Source: a virus
Virus record (IMG/VR): IMGVR_UViG_3300021368_000033
Location: 1 to 20,223 of that record
Direction: 5' to 3' (one strand)
DNA length: 20,223 nucleotides
The translations under genes were made by a program, and so were the position numbers. Each line of letters opens with the position of its first letter. Position 1 is the first letter of the stretch. Below, in pieces: positions 1 to 10,100 of the stretch. The notes below the pieces were generated by a model, which was given only the letters and a program-made list of their open reading frames with translations, made no database searches and was not told the origin of the DNA.

Positions 1-717
1 GGAAATACTGTTCAGTTCCAAAAAGTAGCGAAAGGTTCTGCTTCAACTAAAGCAAGACACGCTGAGGTTGTCGCTATGAACTCAGTTCACTCAAATGTAA
101 CTGCAACACTATCAGATTTTTATGCTGCTGATTACGTAGACAAACTAGACGAACTAAAAGTAAATATTGATGAAAGAAACATTGTAGCACAAAACGCTGC
201 ATATGCTCTAGGTCGTAAGACTGACGAGATCATCACTGATACTTTTGATGCAGGTGCAACTGCACTAGCAAACAACTCTGCTGGTACAACTACTGGTATG
301 AACTTAGACAAAGCTCAGAATGTTTTTGAAATCTTTGGTAACAATGATGTGCCAGATGATGGACAAAGATACTGGGTAGTCGGTCCAAAACAGTGGTCTG
401 ACCTATTAGATATAGATCAGTTCTCAAGAGCTGAATATATCGGTGAAGCAGATCTACCTTACAAAGGTGGTATGACAGCTAAAAGATGGTTGTCTTTCAT
501 GTGGATGGGCTTCAGTGGTCTACCAACATCTGGTTCAACAGATAGACACACTATGGCTTTCCATAAATCATCTCTAGGTTTAGGTGTAGGTTCAGACGTA
601 AGAACTGAAGTAAACTACATCCCTGAGAAAGTAGCACACCTTACAACTTCATATATGTCAATGGGAGCAGTCCTAATTGATGGTGATGGTGTAAGAATCC
701 AGAAGTGTGCAGAGTAG
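1..717 (+). CDS. Major capsid protein, 5'-truncated by the window edge
   Basis: The frame is open from base 1, so the gene begins upstream; about 238 C-terminal residues are present. The ATG at 76 is an internal Met, not the start. The segment around 'YVDKLDELKVNIDER' and 'AAYALGRKTDEII' resembles capsid subunits of marine podoviruses, which form the HK97-fold icosahedral shell. Position supports this: a small capsid-associated gene, a strong terminator and then tail tube genes follow, as in T7 genes 10 to 12. The stop TAG (715-717) is followed in frame by GAG TAA, giving a nearby back-up stop. The next gene's AGGAG (716-720) overlaps this stop. The capsid assignment rests on gene order plus family resemblance, not on a catalytic motif. 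Confidence 0.82.
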   Translation, partial: GNTVQFQKVAKGSASTKARHAEVVAMNSVHSNVTATLSDFYAADYVDKLDELKVNIDERNIVAQNAAYALGRKTDEIITDTFDAGATALANNSAGTTTGMNLDKAQNVFEIFGNNDVPDDGQRYWVVGPKQWSDLLDIDQFSRAEYIGEADLPYKGGMTAKRWLSFMWMGFSGLPTSGSTDRHTMAFHKSSLGLGVGSDVRTEVNYIPEKVAHLTTSYMSMGAVLIDGDGVRIQKCAE

Positions 718-726
718 GAGTAAATA

Positions 727-975
727 ATGGCATACGCAACTTCAAACCCTTTAAAGAAGATCTCTCAAATGGGAGATAGCAATTCCTTATGGTACTACTC
801 TGACGGAGATGCTATAGGAACTATTGATGATGCAGATTACTTTTTATCAGCGACAGGCGATCTGAACGCTGGTGATGTAATCATTGTAAACAGTGGTGGA
901 TCAAATGGCGTAGTAGATATCTTAATTGTATCTGCTGCTACATCTTCTACAGTAACAACTGCATTACTCGCATAA
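727..975 (+). CDS. Small capsid-associated (decoration / head-fibre-like) protein
   Basis: An 82-residue protein beginning MAYATSNPLKKI, with a 'SLWYYSDGDAI' segment, a 'DADYFLSATGDLNAGDVIIV' stretch and a beta-rich Thr/Ser tail. This pattern matches small proteins often encoded directly after the major capsid gene in tailed phages and annotated as head fibre or decoration proteins, which bind the outside of the shell. AGGAG at 716-720 lies six bases before the ATG, a strong ribosome site consistent with high-level production together with capsid. The stop TAA is followed at once by an in-frame TGA, then a terminator. The decoration role is inferred from position and composition. A scaffold-like role is less likely because scaffolds normally precede the capsid gene. 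Confidence 0.6.
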   Translation: MAYATSNPLKKISQMGDSNSLWYYSDGDAIGTIDDADYFLSATGDLNAGDVIIVNSGGSNGVVDILIVSAATSSTVTTALLA

Positions 976-982
976 TGATATT

Positions 983-1004
983 GGGGGGATTTATTCCCCC
1001 CTTT
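983..1004 (+). terminator. Rho-independent terminator after the capsid genes
   Basis: GGGGGGA (983-989) pairs perfectly with TCCCCCC (995-1001) around a five-base TTTAT loop and is followed by TTT. It sits eight bases after the stop of the 82-aa gene and five bases before the next start codon. The location corresponds to the T7 terminator after gene 10, which makes capsid transcripts more abundant than tail transcripts. The T-tract is short, so partial read-through is likely, and is needed because the tail genes lie just downstream. Confidence 0.8.
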
Positions 1005-1008
1005 AAAT

Positions 1009-1605
1009 ATGGCAGATACTAAAGTAGACATTTGTGCAAGAGCCTTAATTCTTATAGGAGCACAGCCTATATCTTCTTTTGATGATGGATCAACAGAAGC
1101 ATTAGTAGCTTCCAACATTTACGAAAACATTACTCAATCTATGTTATGTAGGCATAGATGGAAGTTCGCAACAGAACAACAACAACTATCTTTATTAACT
1201 GCAACACCTACAGGTAGATATGAATATGCTTATCAACTACCAACATCACCAGATTTATTACAACTAAATACTATAACAGTAGCTGATTTACCTATTGAAT
1301 ATGCTAGATACGGAGATAAAGTATTTGTTAATGGATATGATTCACAATCAGCTTTAATTGCTGATTATGTATTTAGACAAGAAGAATCAGAGTTTCCTGC
1401 TTATTTTAAAGATGCACTCGAATTAAAATTAGCTTCTAGGTTTGCTGGATCAGTAGCTAGAGATGCAGCTATGATTAAACAATTTAGTGATGAAGCAGAA
1501 AGACAAATACTTATTGCTAAAAATACAGACAGCCAAGAAGTAACAAACAAAAGACTTAGCACAAAGAGATTTATTAAAAACAGATTAACCACTAGGGGAT
1601 ACTAA
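1009..1605 (+). CDS. Tail tubular protein A (T7 gp11-like adaptor)
   Basis: A 198-residue protein starting MADTKVDICARALILIGAQPI, the usual beginning of gp11-type head-to-tail adaptor proteins, followed by the typical 'LCRHRWKFATEQ' helix, a 'YAYQLPTSPDLLQL' segment and an 'ALELKLASRFAG' helix. T7 gp11 is 196 aa, so the length fits. It forms the ring between portal and tail nozzle. The ATG lies only four bases after the terminator's T-run, and no Shine-Dalgarno sequence is visible between the hairpin and the start. Initiation therefore appears to be leader-poor or dependent on local AT-rich sequence. The gene ends in TAATG, sharing one base with the next gene. Confidence 0.85.
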   Translation: MADTKVDICARALILIGAQPISSFDDGSTEALVASNIYENITQSMLCRHRWKFATEQQQLSLLTATPTGRYEYAYQLPTSPDLLQLNTITVADLPIEYARYGDKVFVNGYDSQSALIADYVFRQEESEFPAYFKDALELKLASRFAGSVARDAAMIKQFSDEAERQILIAKNTDSQEVTNKRLSTKRFIKNRLTTRGY

Positions 1606-3803
1606 TGGCTAACACCCTAAGAACCGTTTACACTAACTTTGCAAGTGGAGAACTAAATCCATTACTAGTTACTAGAACAGATGCTAACGCATATTTCAGT
1701 GGTGCTAAAACTTTACGTAATTGGTATTTACTAGATGAAGGTGGTATTATGCGTAGACCTGGAACTACATACAAAGCTACGTTACCAGGAGAATCTAGAG
1801 TTATTCCTTTTATTTTTTCTAATGATGAACTAGCAGTATTTATTTTATCTAATGGAAGATTAGATGTTTATGATTCTGATGGTGTTGCTATACAAACTAA
1901 CATTACTTCTGGATGTAATTGGACTACAGCACAGTTATTTGAATTAAACTTTGCACAGTTTGGAGATACGGTGTTTATGACACACAGAGATAATCCTACA
2001 ATACAAATTAAAAGAACAAGTGCTACAACATTTACAGTTACAGAATTTGCATTTGAATTAGATGAAGATGTAGTCGTATCTGGTGCATATAAGACTCATG
2101 CTCCATTTTATAAGTATGTTGATGCTGGAGTAACATTGACTTTATCTACTGCATCAACTGGAACAGGCAGAACTATAACTGCATCTTCTGCTATATGGAC
2201 AAGTGCTTATGTAGGGCATTATATCAAAATAGATGGATCTCAAATAAAAATAACAGCATATAATTCCGCTACTGAATTAGAAGGAACTATTATTGAAGCT
2301 GGAATATCTGGTACTGGACCTCATGCTAATTGGGAAGAAGAACTAATATCTACAGTTAGAGGTTATCCTCAAGCAGTTACATTCCATGATAACAGATTGT
2401 ATTTTGCTGGAGTTAGAGATGCTCCTGCTGCTGTAATAGGATCACAGGTAGGTGGATATTTTAATTTTGATGTAGGTACTGGACTTGCTGATGAAGCAAT
2501 TAATGTATTTGTATCTGGTGATAGAGTAAACGAAATTAGACATTTAGTTTCCTCTAGAAACTTACAGGTATTAACAGATGGTGGTGAATACTTTGTTCCT
2601 ACATCTACAGATACTTCAGCTGTTACACCTGCTAACATTACATTCCTTAGACAAACACCTTATGGATGTAGTAGAGCAAAACCTATTATCTTTGATGGTG
2701 CAACATTGTATGCACAAAAGAATGGTAAGGCGATTAGAGAGTATTTATTTAGTGATGTAGAAAATGCTTATGCTTCTACTTCTATATCTATCCTAGCATC
2801 TCATTTAGTTAATGGTCCAGTAGATATGACTATGATAACTGGTACAACAACTAGACCAGAACAGTTTGCTTTCTTTACTAACAATGACGGAACACTAGCA
2901 TTGTTTCATAGTGTACGTGCAGAAAAAATAGCTGGTTGGACATTGTGGAGTACTAAGGCTGGAGATGAGTTTACAAGTATTACTGCTTTAAATGAAAATT
3001 TATTTTGTGTTGTTAAAAGACAACTAGAAGGTGGAACTGTATATACATTAGAAAAGTTTGCTGAACAGGATGATCTTACATTAGATTGTTCTGCGACTAC
3101 TACAGTTAATCAACAAGGAACACCATTAGTAGATGGTGCTAGTCAAACAGGTACAAGTTTAAATGTAGATGGATATACAACTGCGCCAAACACTGGTGAT
3201 GTTATTACTATTGCTGGAGTTACTGGTAGTTATGAAATACAAACAGTTACAGCTACAGCTAGTGGTCATACTATAGTTTTAGATCAGGCATTAGATTCTT
3301 CACCTGCTGATAACGCTGTAATTACTATTACTTCAGGTCGTGTCCATAACAGTCCAGCTCATTTAACAGAAGAAACTGTTAATGCTGTTGATGGTACTTT
3401 TTCATTAGGATCATTTACTACATCAGCTAGTGATACCATTACATTTGATGTGGCTCATAGTGCTGGTGTAATAGTAGGATTTAACTATGAACCTAGTCTT
3501 GAAACAATGCCAATAGATAGAGAAGTACAGACTGGTCCATTGACAGGTGAGATAAAGCGTATATCTAGAGCAGTTATAGATTTATCAGATTCTTTAAATG
3601 TAGCTTTACAAGCAGCAGATAATACTGCTAAAAGTTTAGTTATTAGAGATGTAGCTTTTGATGTAGCAGCTCCAGTAGCTAAAGTAACAGGAAAGAAAGA
3701 GTTTTTCTTTTTAGGTTATGATAGAGAGCCTACATTAAAGATAACACAAACAGCACCCTTGCCTTTAAAAGTTTTGGGTGTAGCATTAGAGGTAGTATAC
3801 TAG
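1605..3803 (+). CDS. Tail tubular protein B / tail nozzle (phage stabilisation-type protein)
   Basis: A 732-residue protein. The N-terminus contains the signature 'FASGELNPLLVTRTD' then 'LRNWYLLDEGGIMRRPGT', as in nozzle proteins equivalent to T7 gp12, often annotated in marine podoviruses as stabilisation protein. The C-terminus 'PLPLKVLGVALEVVY' is also characteristic. The middle is beta-rich and includes a Ser/Thr/Gly-rich region at about residues 495-575 that looks like an inserted beta-sandwich. The protein should form the hexameric tail tip below the gp11 ring and hold the fibres. It starts in a TAATG overlap with the gp11-like gene, with AGGGG a few bases upstream as a moderate ribosome site. 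T7 gp12 is about 794 aa, so the size is usual. Confidence 0.85.
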   Translation: MANTLRTVYTNFASGELNPLLVTRTDANAYFSGAKTLRNWYLLDEGGIMRRPGTTYKATLPGESRVIPFIFSNDELAVFILSNGRLDVYDSDGVAIQTNITSGCNWTTAQLFELNFAQFGDTVFMTHRDNPTIQIKRTSATTFTVTEFAFELDEDVVVSGAYKTHAPFYKYVDAGVTLTLSTASTGTGRTITASSAIWTSAYVGHYIKIDGSQIKITAYNSATELEGTIIEAGISGTGPHANWEEELISTVRGYPQAVTFHDNRLYFAGVRDAPAAVIGSQVGGYFNFDVGTGLADEAINVFVSGDRVNEIRHLVSSRNLQVLTDGGEYFVPTSTDTSAVTPANITFLRQTPYGCSRAKPIIFDGATLYAQKNGKAIREYLFSDVENAYASTSISILASHLVNGPVDMTMITGTTTRPEQFAFFTNNDGTLALFHSVRAEKIAGWTLWSTKAGDEFTSITALNENLFCVVKRQLEGGTVYTLEKFAEQDDLTLDCSATTTVNQQGTPLVDGASQTGTSLNVDGYTTAPNTGDVITIAGVTGSYEIQTVTATASGHTIVLDQALDSSPADNAVITITSGRVHNSPAHLTEETVNAVDGTFSLGSFTTSASDTITFDVAHSAGVIVGFNYEPSLETMPIDREVQTGPLTGEIKRISRAVIDLSDSLNVALQAADNTAKSLVIRDVAFDVAAPVAKVTGKKEFFFLGYDREPTLKITQTAPLPLKVLGVALEVVY

Positions 3804-3804
3804 G

Positions 3805-4335
3805 ATGGGCGTAGAAACAGCATTATTAATATCAGCAGGAGTAGGAGCAGTAAGCAGTATAGCAAATGCTAGAGCTTCAACGATTGCACTTTCTAACACA
3901 ATATCAAGATATCAAGATGAAAAAAAATATGCAGAGTTAAGAGCAATACAAGATGAAAATGCACGTAGGCGTGTTATGGATGAAACACTTGCTGCAAATA
4001 GAGCTATTGCTGGATCTGCTGGTATATTAGATGATAGTAGAAGTTTTTTATCTATTCAAGAAGATGTAGTTGCTAATGCAGTAAAGGATATAAAATCAAT
4101 AAGATTAAATGCAAAAATTGCTGGATCTAAATATGACCAAGCAATTATTAATTCTAAAATAGAACAACAATCAGTAGCATATAACGCAATAGCTGATGTA
4201 TCTAGTTATGCTATGAATGGTTGGAATTATTATAAATATTACAATCCAGCACCAAAAACTAGAACACAAGGGATTGGTCCAGGAGAAAGTATGGCTAGAT
4301 TTGGTACACCTATGGCAGGAGGGTTACAGAGATAA
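3805..4335 (+). CDS. Internal virion protein (T7 gp14-like)
   Basis: A 176-residue protein with a hydrophobic, Gly/Ala-rich N-terminus (about residues 5-25), then a long helical region with 'DEKKYAELRAIQDENARRRV', an 'AIAGSAGILDDSRSFL' motif common in gp14-type internal proteins, and a polar Gly/Pro-rich tail. T7 gp14 is 196 aa and is ejected into the host outer membrane at infection. Place and size match: it follows the nozzle gene by one base and precedes two very large internal-protein candidates. It ends in TAATG, with GGAGGG just upstream serving the next gene. The assignment rests on order, length and N-terminal character. Confidence 0.72.
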   Translation: MGVETALLISAGVGAVSSIANARASTIALSNTISRYQDEKKYAELRAIQDENARRRVMDETLAANRAIAGSAGILDDSRSFLSIQEDVVANAVKDIKSIRLNAKIAGSKYDQAIINSKIEQQSVAYNAIADVSSYAMNGWNYYKYYNPAPKTRTQGIGPGESMARFGTPMAGGLQR

Positions 4336-7181
4336 TGGCATTAAATAGAGGACAAGAACTTACTAGGGGTAAAAGGAGAACATTAATTGAAAATCCATTT
4401 GGTGTAGTACAAGCTAATACAGCAAGTCTTGGACAGATAGGTGGTAAGTTAGCTGAAACAGCTGAGAAAATAACTTTATTCCAGGCTGATATAATGGATA
4501 AAGAATGGCAAAATGACTTTGATAAAAACGCATCTTTATTTATTTCAGAAGAAACAAGAAAAGAACTTAATAGTCCAAATCCAGATATTGCAGGACTACA
4601 ACAAAAACTATTAACTTACAAAGATAAGATATTACAAGAAGCACCTAATAGATTTGCAAACTATGTAACTAATAAATTAGACTTGTCTTTTGCTGAAAAT
4701 ATTAACTTAGTAACTGATTATGCAAATGATCTTAAGTACACTAATCTACTTACACAAACACAAGAATTAGAAAAAAATAATCTTAGTGATACATCTAATT
4801 ATATAGATCAGGTGATTAAAAATAATGCAGGTGATATAGAAAAAATCAATAGTTTACTAGAGCTACATTATCAAAATGTAGTAACACCAAACATTAATAG
4901 AATAGCAAAGAATTACGAATCTCTTAATAAATTAAAACCATTAAAAGTAACACCGTCTGATATTGAAAGTAAAGTTAGATTGGTTCAAATAGATTTTATG
5001 TCAGAAAAGTTTTATTCAAAAATGAAAGCAGTTATTGGTTCTATTGATTTTGATGATTCTACTAGTGAAGAATTATCATTACAATTAACAGAAGCAAATA
5101 AACTTATGGATGAAATGATACAAGAGTTTGTAGAGAATCCAGAGTCTAGAGATATTAATAATCTTTCAGATGCAGAAGTAGAACAGATTAGAAAGAATTG
5201 GGTTGGTCAAAAAGAACAATTATTGAATTTTGAAAATACAAAAATCAAACAAGCTGATATTGCAGAACAACAAATAATAGGAGAAAAATCAGAGTTTATT
5301 GCAAATACCTATGCAGCTAATTCACAGTTAGCTTTAAATTCAAATTTAAGTGATGTTATGGAGATTGTATCTAAAGACGATTATTTATATAGAAATCCAA
5401 ATGTAGCATTTCAAACTATTGAATCAGCTATGAGATCAATAAATATTCATAAGTCTTTATATTCAATTAGTCAAAAGTATGATGAAAAATTACCAGAAGC
5501 ATCCACATTAAAAGATTTAATAAAACAAGATACAGACATTGAAGTAACAGATGATGAGTTAATTCAATATAGAAATGCTATGATTGGTGTTCCTTCTTTA
5601 ACAGTAGCTGAGTATATGGATTTATCTAATATTTCACAGATTGCTGGATATGGAGTAGAAGGTGATGGTAAAACACCAAGTCAAATTGAGATTGAAAAGA
5701 ATAATTTATTTCAATTAAAAGCATTTGAGTATCAATTAAAACAAGGTAATTACCCAAAAGATACTCTTGAGATGTTTGCTAAAGTAGATGCTATTATAAA
5801 TAGAAAAGAGTTATCTGAAACTGATGAACAGCAAATTCAAAATACATTTGCTTTTTACAGATTAAGCAAACAGTTAAACCCTGCTGCTTTTTATGAAAAA
5901 GGTTTTGGAGAGGTTAGTGATTTCTTTTTGTATTTAGATAAAACAAGAGGAGAGTTATATCTTAATACTAATATTACAGACATAGAAAGTGTAAGAGGTT
6001 TATATAACGAGTATAGAGATAATGTTAAAAAAGGATTTGATTTTGATAAAGCTAATCAATTTATCCAAGACAATAATTTAACTTATGGAACTACTAATGT
6101 TATACAAGATAAAATTGTAGATGATGCTAGAACAGCATACGGTGGTAAAGCTATTTTAAATTGGATAAGAAACAAATTACCAGAAGATGTTTTAGGATTT
6201 GATATTATACCAGGATCTTTAGATGAAGAAGATAAGAAAGTTAAAACAACTTCATATACAGATTTGTTTGGAGTAAGTGAATTTCAAAAGTTTGCTATAG
6301 GAATTACCAAACCTATGTTTTATGAAAGTAAAGCATATCAAGCCGCTAAAGATAAAATTATTAATTTACCTCCAAATGTTGAAGAACAAATAAATAGTAT
6401 TTATGTAATGAAATTGAACAAGTTAGTAGATTTTAATTTAATGGATGGAGATACTACTAAATTAAAAAAACAAATAGAACAAAATCAAGAACTAGCTTTA
6501 GAATTAACTATTAGACAATTAAGAGATGATGGTTTTGGTGTAAGTAAATATGAATCAAAAGGTCCAGGATTAACATTAGCTTATCAACCAATAGAAAATA
6601 AAATGATTTATCAAAAACCTGAAGATCAAGATATGTATATTGCTGTTCATTTTTACAACAGAATTAAAGATATGACAGCTAGACATGGACCATTATATAT
6701 GTTGGAAAATTATCCAAATCTGTTTTATGAAAATTATCAAACAGATCAAGAGAACAAAGTGGAGTTTGATTTAAATAGAGCTTATGAATTAGCCATAGAA
6801 AGAGATGGTGTATATCTTACTAGATTGCCAGGAACAGATGTTTATAGATATAATTTAGATGAGAATGTATTTAATGGTGGTGGTAGATCTGAATTAGATG
6901 GAGATATTGATGAAGAACAATACTTTAGACCAGATAGTGTTATTATTTCTGGAGATCAATTAATTAGTAATGAATCTATTATAGGTGGAGCAATTAAAAA
7001 ATATATAGCTCAAGATCCAACAGTCCTATCTTTAATTCAAGATATGGGTGTTAGTCAAGATGTAGTAGAAAATATTTTTTATAGAGTAATGTATCCTGGT
7101 GTTAAGTTAATGACTAATGAAGAAGAAATTATGGACTACATTCAAAAGCAATCAGTTCATACATATGGTTTAATTCAGTAA
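4335..7181 (+). CDS. Large internal virion protein (T7 gp15 position)
   Basis: A 948-residue, Asn/Lys/Glu-rich, mainly helical protein starting MALNRGQELTRGKRRTLI. It lies where T7 encodes gp15, the periplasmic tunnel protein of the ejection apparatus (747 aa), but is longer. No signal peptide, transmembrane segment or lysozyme/transglycosylase motif is visible. The conserved start 'NPFGVVQANTASLGQIGGKLAE' with helical repeats behind it is compatible with a core-stacking protein. It shares one base with both neighbours (TAATG on each side), so its translation is probably coupled to the gp14-like gene; GGAGG precedes its start. Coding is very AT-rich. Function is inferred from order and size. 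Confidence 0.7.
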   Translation: MALNRGQELTRGKRRTLIENPFGVVQANTASLGQIGGKLAETAEKITLFQADIMDKEWQNDFDKNASLFISEETRKELNSPNPDIAGLQQKLLTYKDKILQEAPNRFANYVTNKLDLSFAENINLVTDYANDLKYTNLLTQTQELEKNNLSDTSNYIDQVIKNNAGDIEKINSLLELHYQNVVTPNINRIAKNYESLNKLKPLKVTPSDIESKVRLVQIDFMSEKFYSKMKAVIGSIDFDDSTSEELSLQLTEANKLMDEMIQEFVENPESRDINNLSDAEVEQIRKNWVGQKEQLLNFENTKIKQADIAEQQIIGEKSEFIANTYAANSQLALNSNLSDVMEIVSKDDYLYRNPNVAFQTIESAMRSINIHKSLYSISQKYDEKLPEASTLKDLIKQDTDIEVTDDELIQYRNAMIGVPSLTVAEYMDLSNISQIAGYGVEGDGKTPSQIEIEKNNLFQLKAFEYQLKQGNYPKDTLEMFAKVDAIINRKELSETDEQQIQNTFAFYRLSKQLNPAAFYEKGFGEVSDFFLYLDKTRGELYLNTNITDIESVRGLYNEYRDNVKKGFDFDKANQFIQDNNLTYGTTNVIQDKIVDDARTAYGGKAILNWIRNKLPEDVLGFDIIPGSLDEEDKKVKTTSYTDLFGVSEFQKFAIGITKPMFYESKAYQAAKDKIINLPPNVEEQINSIYVMKLNKLVDFNLMDGDTTKLKKQIEQNQELALELTIRQLRDDGFGVSKYESKGPGLTLAYQPIENKMIYQKPEDQDMYIAVHFYNRIKDMTARHGPLYMLENYPNLFYENYQTDQENKVEFDLNRAYELAIERDGVYLTRLPGTDVYRYNLDENVFNGGGRSELDGDIDEEQYFRPDSVIISGDQLISNESIIGGAIKKYIAQDPTVLSLIQDMGVSQDVVENIFYRVMYPGVKLMTNEEEIMDYIQKQSVHTYGLIQ

Positions 7182-10100
7182 TGTCTAATGTTGCTTATAA
7201 AGGATTTATAGGTAATCATGTTCCTACTTATTCAAAGAATGAATCAAGTATAGATAAGTTTTTTGCAAGACCAAAATTAGAAGGATTAAAAAAAGGTTTT
7301 GCAGATGAAAACTCAATAGCGTTATCATATTCAACTTTTGTTGAAAGAAATAGATCATTTAAAGATGATCCAGAATACTCACCTTTTTATGATGAAGAAC
7401 TAGCACCATACATAAATAATCTTGATTATTTTAGATCTTCAAGAAGTAGGGAAGAAACTAAGTATTTAATTCAACAGTTAAAAGATGAAAATCAAATTAT
7501 TCAACAAAATCCTGGAGCATACTTTTTAGGTAGATTAACTGGAGCAATACTAGATCCAATTAGTATGATGGCATTTAGTGCTAAAGCATTAAGAACAACA
7601 ACAGGTGCTTTAAATGTAAAGAAAATTACTGGTGTTATGACAGCTGAAGAACTTTATAAACAAGCTATAGATAGTACTAGAGAATCAGAATTAGCTTATA
7701 TGGTTCCATTTGGAACTGCTATTACTACTGGACTATTATCTGGTATTCAAAAGTTAAGAACAAAAGAAGGTGGAGAAGCTATTGCTAAATACAATAGAGA
7801 TATGGATAGACTTGATAGAAAAGAAACAGAAGTAGCTAGTGCTAAGATAACAGATCCAGATGACATTGATGATAGAATATTAGATCCAAATAAAAAAATG
7901 AATCCACAATCAGCTGGTGCTAGTGCTGGTCCTCAAGCAGAAGGTAGATCTTATAATGATGATTTATGGGATGAAGCATTTGTTAAAACATATACAGGAT
8001 TAGAAGATACTCCTATAACCCCTATGTTTAGAACTATTAAATCAAAACTTTTAACTGTTAGAGAATTAGCAACAGACATGATGGATACTAAACTAATACA
8101 AAATAAAAATTTAAAAGGTATTGAAACTACAAGATCTATTGAATCAAATATTGCAAGAAAGAATTTATATGTAGTTAATAATATTAGAGTAGTTAAAGAT
8201 CAGTATAAATCTTATTTAAATAGATTTTATAAAGAAAATGAACTCGGTAATCCTAACCTAATTAATAGAGTAAAAAATAGTTACAAAAGAGATGATATTA
8301 TGTCTGAGCAAGAGTTTAGACGACAAGTAAGTAGAGCATTGTTAAAAGAAAATTTTGGAGCTGGTGAGTTTGCAGATGAAATTGTACAGGCAGCAAGAAC
8401 TATTAGAGAAAACTTTTTTACACTTATTGGTAGAGAGGCTGATGAACAAGAATTATTTAGTTTGTATTCTAAAGTTATATTAGCAGGTTTAAAAAAAACT
8501 AGAGATAGAATGAAAAGTAGTGGTGAAAAAACTATTATTCAAAAAGATAAAAAATATACATTTGATGAAATTTTAAAAAGAATTGATGATGAACAAGCTA
8601 GATTAGATACTATTAATGCTACTGGTCCTTTACGTAGAAACTTTTTACCAAGATATTGGAGAAAAGATTTGATTAGAAAAGATATAAATCAATTTAAAAA
8701 AGATATGTTAGTAGCATTAAAGAATAAAGGATTACAAGTAAGTTCTAAAGAGTTAGATGAAATAGTAGATGATATATTAACATCAACACCTTTTAACAAA
8801 TTACCAAAAAATCCTATAGGTAAAGATGAAACATTTGATTTAGAGTTTGCTTTTCAAGCATCAGGCATTTCAAAACATTTACGTAATAGAGTATGGAATT
8901 TTGATGATGAGTACCTACTAGCTAAAGGTTATATGGAAGATGACATTACATTAATAATGAAACAATACTTTAATTCTATTATGCCTGATATTGAGATAGC
9001 TAAAGTATTTGGTGATGTGTCTATGATGGGTATACGTGGTCCAGGATATAGACCTGGATTAGCACAAATAAGAGTAGAGTGGGATAATTTTATAAACAAA
9101 ACAGCACCTAAGAAAACAAAACCAGAATTAAGAAAAAGATTAATTGGAGAAAGAGATCAAGATTTAAGAGATATAGAAGCATTAAGAGATTTGCTAAGAG
9201 GTACACGTGGATTACCAGCAGACCCTAGTGCTCCATTACCATCTGCAATTAGAACATTAAAGAATGTACAAAACATGATTTTTTTACAAGGAGCTTTATC
9301 AGCTGTACCAGATATGGGCAGATTAATTATGCAGAATGGTTTGTTAAATACTTTTGGACAATTATTAGATACAGGTTTTTCTGGGATGTATAAACAAGTA
9401 ATGAAGTTATCTAAAAAAGAAGCTGAAATGGCAGGAGAAGCCTTAGATTTATTATTTGCAGGTAGGGCTTCTGTTATTGGTAATATAGACGATATGGTAT
9501 TTGGTATGAATAGTGTAGAAAGAGCTACATCTAAATTGAACTCGATATATTTCACCTTTATTAACATGATGAATGTATGGAATACAGGAGCTAAAACAGG
9601 ATCATCATTTATTGGAGGAACAAAAATTTTACAATTAGCAGAAAAATATACAAAAGGAACTATTGGTAAAAGAGAAGTAGCTAAATTAACTGCAAATGGA
9701 ATTAATAGAGATATGGCTAAAAGGATTTATGAGCAATATAAAGAATTTGGATTAGGAGTAAAAGCAAAAGAAACAGGAGGGTTTAAAATAAACAGAATAG
9801 CTAGATCAGATACTTGGTTAGATAGAGAAGCTGCTAATGCTTTTAGTAACGCATTAAGAAAAGAAATAAGAACTACTATTGTTACTCCTGATAAAGCAGA
9901 TGTACCATTATGGATGAACTCACAATTAGGTGGATTATTATCACAGTTTAAAAAATTTGGTATGGGTGCAACACAAGCAATATTAATGAGAGGATTGCAA
10001 GAAAGAGATCAAAATTTCTTTACTGGAGTATTATTCTTAGTAGGGTTAGGAGCTATGGTTGATATGTTAAGAACCAGAGCATTTGATAGAGATTATAATA

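Noticed and set aside
837-1118. 93-codon open frame on the - strand across the capsid-tail junction
   Set aside because: It runs through the perfect terminator hairpin and is antisense to two supported genes; it is a chance frame.
9157-9567. 136-codon open frame on the - strand inside the gp16-position gene
   Set aside because: It is antisense to a well-supported gene, has no ribosome site context and its composition reflects AT-rich antisense codons.
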